Below are positions 22,218 through 24,114 of a stretch of 24,114 nucleotides of DNA, one piece after another. The translations under genes were made by a program, and so were the position numbers. Below the pieces are notes generated by a model that was given only the letters and a program-made list of their open reading frames with translations, was not told the DNA's origin and searched no databases. Every line of letters starts with the position of its first letter. Position 1 is the stretch's first letter. This DNA comes from Pseudomonadota bacterium (GTDB taxonomy: Bacteria > Bdellovibrionota > UBA1018 > CAIMNF01), in the NCBI GenBank assembly GCA_027482725.1, contig JAIXVT010000030.1, positions 1-24,114 of the forward strand. Reading direction: 5' to 3'.

Positions 22218-24114
22218 ATGACCATCAGTTCATTTCATGTGGTGACGTTTGATCAGTGGGCAAAAAAAGAGGGGCTAGATGTCCCAGAGCGCGGGATTGC
22301 GGCCGTTTTAGAGCTTGCGGGTGAAGGGGCAACGGTGCCTTTTATGGCACGCTACCGCAAAGAGCGCACAGGAAATTTAGACGAAGTTCAAATTCAAAAA
22401 GTACTGGATGTTAAAGCATCTTGGGACGAGCTTTTATCCCGTAAAGAGTTCATTTGGGGCGAAATCGAAAGACAGGGCAAGCTCACGGATTCTCTAAAAG
22501 CATTAATTCAAACCAATTTAGACCGCACGGCGCTTGAGGACATCTATCTTCCGTACAAACAAAAACGGAAAACCAAGGCGACCTTGGCCAAAGAAGCCGG
22601 CCTTGAGCCTTTGGCGGATTGGCTTTGGAAAGTGGGTGGGGGAGAAATTACACCGGAACCCGGCCAAACTCCGGAGCTTTGGGCGTTTACGTTTAAAAAC
22701 GAACCCTTGGGGTTCAATGATGGACCGCAAGCACTCCAGGGTGCTGTGGATATTTTGGTTGAGCGCCTCAGTGAAAACCGAGACCTGCGACAAAGTGTTC
22801 GAGAAACCTTTTTTGACCGCGCTTACTTGAAATCACAGAAAGCAGAAAAAGCAAAAAAAGACTCTAAGTTTGAGATGTATTTTGATTTTTCCGAGCGGTT
22901 ACAATCGTTGTTACAGAAAAAAAATTCTCACCGCTATTTGGCTATCCGACGAGGGTGGATCGAAGAAGAACTTTCAATCCAATTTTGCCAAGAATCCAAG
23001 GAAAATTTGGATGAGCTGTTTGTCGGCGATTTTCTAAAAGCCGCAAATGCACACCATGACAGTTCGACGAAATCCTTTTTGGAAAAAGCTGCAAAAACCG
23101 CGTTAAAAGTTCATGTTTTGCCCAGTATAGAGAATGAGGGGCATAAGGCGCTTAAAGATAACGCCGATGAAGCCGCAATTGCGGTGTTTTCAGAAAACGT
23201 GCGTAAAGTATTGCTGTCGTCCCCCTTTGGGCCGCGTTCTGTTTTGGGCATCGATCCTGGAATCCGAACGGGATGTAAAATTGCCTTGATTGACGATTCG
23301 GGAAAGTTCTTGAAAGATGCGGTCGTTTATCTACAAACCGAAGACCAAAAACAACAGGCCAAGCAGCTTTTGACCGCCTTGGTTCAGTCCGGTGTTGTCC
23401 AAGCCATCGCGGTAGGGAACGGCACTGCAGGACGAGAAACCGAACGCTTTGTCCGTGAGATCTTGAAAGAATTGAATTCGGATATTTTGATCGCACTCGT
23501 CGCAGAAACAGGAGCGAGCGTTTATTCGGCCAGCTCTGCCGCACGAGAAGAGTTTCCGGAATTAGATGTGACCGTGCGGGGAGCGATTTCGATTGCGCGT
23601 AGATTTCAAGATCCGTTGGCGGAACTTGTAAAGATTGATCCTAAAAGCGTTGGGGTAGGGCAGTATCAGCACGATGTGTCGCAGACGGCACTAAAACGCG
23701 CGTTGGAGCTTGTTGTGGACATTTGTGTGAACTCCGTTGGGGTCAATGTCAATACCGCAAGTCCCTATCTCTTGGCGCGCGTATCCGGGATTGGTGAGGC
23801 TCTGGCGCGGTCGGTGATTCAGTACCGTAACGACCACGGGATTTTTAAATCGCGAGAAGACCTTAAAAAAGTTCCAAGATTCTCTGAAAAAACATTCGAA
23901 TTGGCGGCGGGGTTTTTGCGTATTCCTGAAAGCGAGAATGTTTTAGATCATACCGGCGTACACCCGGAGAAGTACGGTGTATTGGGCGATCTCGCTCAGG
24001 TTGCGCAAAAGGATATCCGATCATTTGTGGGTTCGGGTGCTCGGGACATAAAGAGAATTCCTGGCGCTAAAGAAAAGCTGGGGGAATTCACTCTCGATGA
24101 CATTATTCGGGAAC
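22218..24114 (+). CDS. tex: Tex-family RNA-binding transcription accessory protein (3' end outside window)
   Basis: Tex is a conserved cytoplasmic nucleic-acid-binding protein related to eukaryotic Spt6. The frame is open from the ATG at 22218 to the window edge (632 codons), so the stop and the C-terminal S1 RNA-binding domain lie outside. The N-terminus has the family segment VPFMARYRKERTGNLDEVQIQ and the LEDIYLPYKQKRKTKA motif. The RNase-H-like YqgF domain starts at GIDPGIRTG (about residue 344), followed by YSASSAAREEFP, SVGVGQYQHDV and the helix-hairpin-helix region VSGIGEALA (about 522). No frameshift is seen. It starts 3 bp after the SEC-C gene. Confidence 0.95.
   Translation, partial: MTISSFHVVTFDQWAKKEGLDVPERGIAAVLELAGEGATVPFMARYRKERTGNLDEVQIQKVLDVKASWDELLSRKEFIWGEIERQGKLTDSLKALIQTNLDRTALEDIYLPYKQKRKTKATLAKEAGLEPLADWLWKVGGGEITPEPGQTPELWAFTFKNEPLGFNDGPQALQGAVDILVERLSENRDLRQSVRETFFDRAYLKSQKAEKAKKDSKFEMYFDFSERLQSLLQKKNSHRYLAIRRGWIEEELSIQFCQESKENLDELFVGDFLKAANAHHDSSTKSFLEKAAKTALKVHVLPSIENEGHKALKDNADEAAIAVFSENVRKVLLSSPFGPRSVLGIDPGIRTGCKIALIDDSGKFLKDAVVYLQTEDQKQQAKQLLTALVQSGVVQAIAVGNGTAGRETERFVREILKELNSDILIALVAETGASVYSASSAAREEFPELDVTVRGAISIARRFQDPLAELVKIDPKSVGVGQYQHDVSQTALKRALELVVDICVNSVGVNVNTASPYLLARVSGIGEALARSVIQYRNDHGIFKSREDLKKVPRFSEKTFELAAGFLRIPESENVLDHTGVHPEKYGVLGDLAQVAQKDIRSFVGSGARDIKRIPGAKEKLGEFTLDDIIRE

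Noticed and set aside
22534..22830. A 98-codon plus-strand open frame inside tex
   Set aside because: It is a shadow of the tex frame, which is continuous and carries all family motifs across this region.

Overview
The window is about 50% G+C, gene-dense chromosomal DNA from a Gram-negative bacterium: it carries LPS inner-core genes, outer-membrane proteins, a lipoprotein-release (Lol) permease and a periplasmic c-type cytochrome. The layout (secF-recJ, a free-standing c-di-GMP-I-type RNA, many secreted proteins of unknown function) fits the Bdellovibrionota or a nearby former-deltaproteobacterial lineage. That placement is inference, because no rRNA or other phylogenetic marker is present. 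I see no mobile elements, phage genes or CRISPR arrays.

Left part (1-3857): the end of secF, then recJ, a small secreted Lys/Glu-rich protein and, convergent with it, queE. Between queE and the next gene lies a 370-bp stretch with no convincing protein. On the minus strand it holds an RNA resembling the class I c-di-GMP (GEMM-I) aptamer, ending in a strong intrinsic terminator.

Envelope block (3858-9241): a secreted DUF4097-like beta-repeat protein, a GT9 heptosyltransferase, a divergent Kdo transferase (WaaA) and a dinucleotide-binding protein are joined by overlapping stop/start codons. A separate outer-membrane beta-barrel gene follows.

Metabolic block (9265-15119): a FadB/FadJ-type beta-oxidation protein, a LolC/E permease and ribE-ribBA-ribH form one tightly packed, mostly overlapping run, then tRNA-Val(GAC). 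RibBA, RibE and RibH cover riboflavin synthesis except for the RibD steps.

Accessory block (15173-21412): a secreted protein of unknown function; a minus-strand protein that appears to join a sigma-region-4-like HTH, a zinc-finger motif and a C-terminal membrane helix; and, divergent from it, a five-gene run. That run encodes a monoheme cytochrome c with no possible Met ligand, a 6-PTPS/QueD-fold protein that has lost its catalytic residues, and an NMT1/THI5-type ABC importer whose ATPase gene is frameshifted at a T9 run. A secreted HExxH metalloprotease gene with a structured leader follows.

Right end (21436-24114): an intrinsic terminator, tRNA-Leu(GAG), a SEC-C-motif protein and the first 632 codons of tex.

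The observations most worth a second look are the c-di-GMP-like RNA, the sigma/zinc-finger/membrane fusion, and the cytochrome/QueD-like/ABC cluster.
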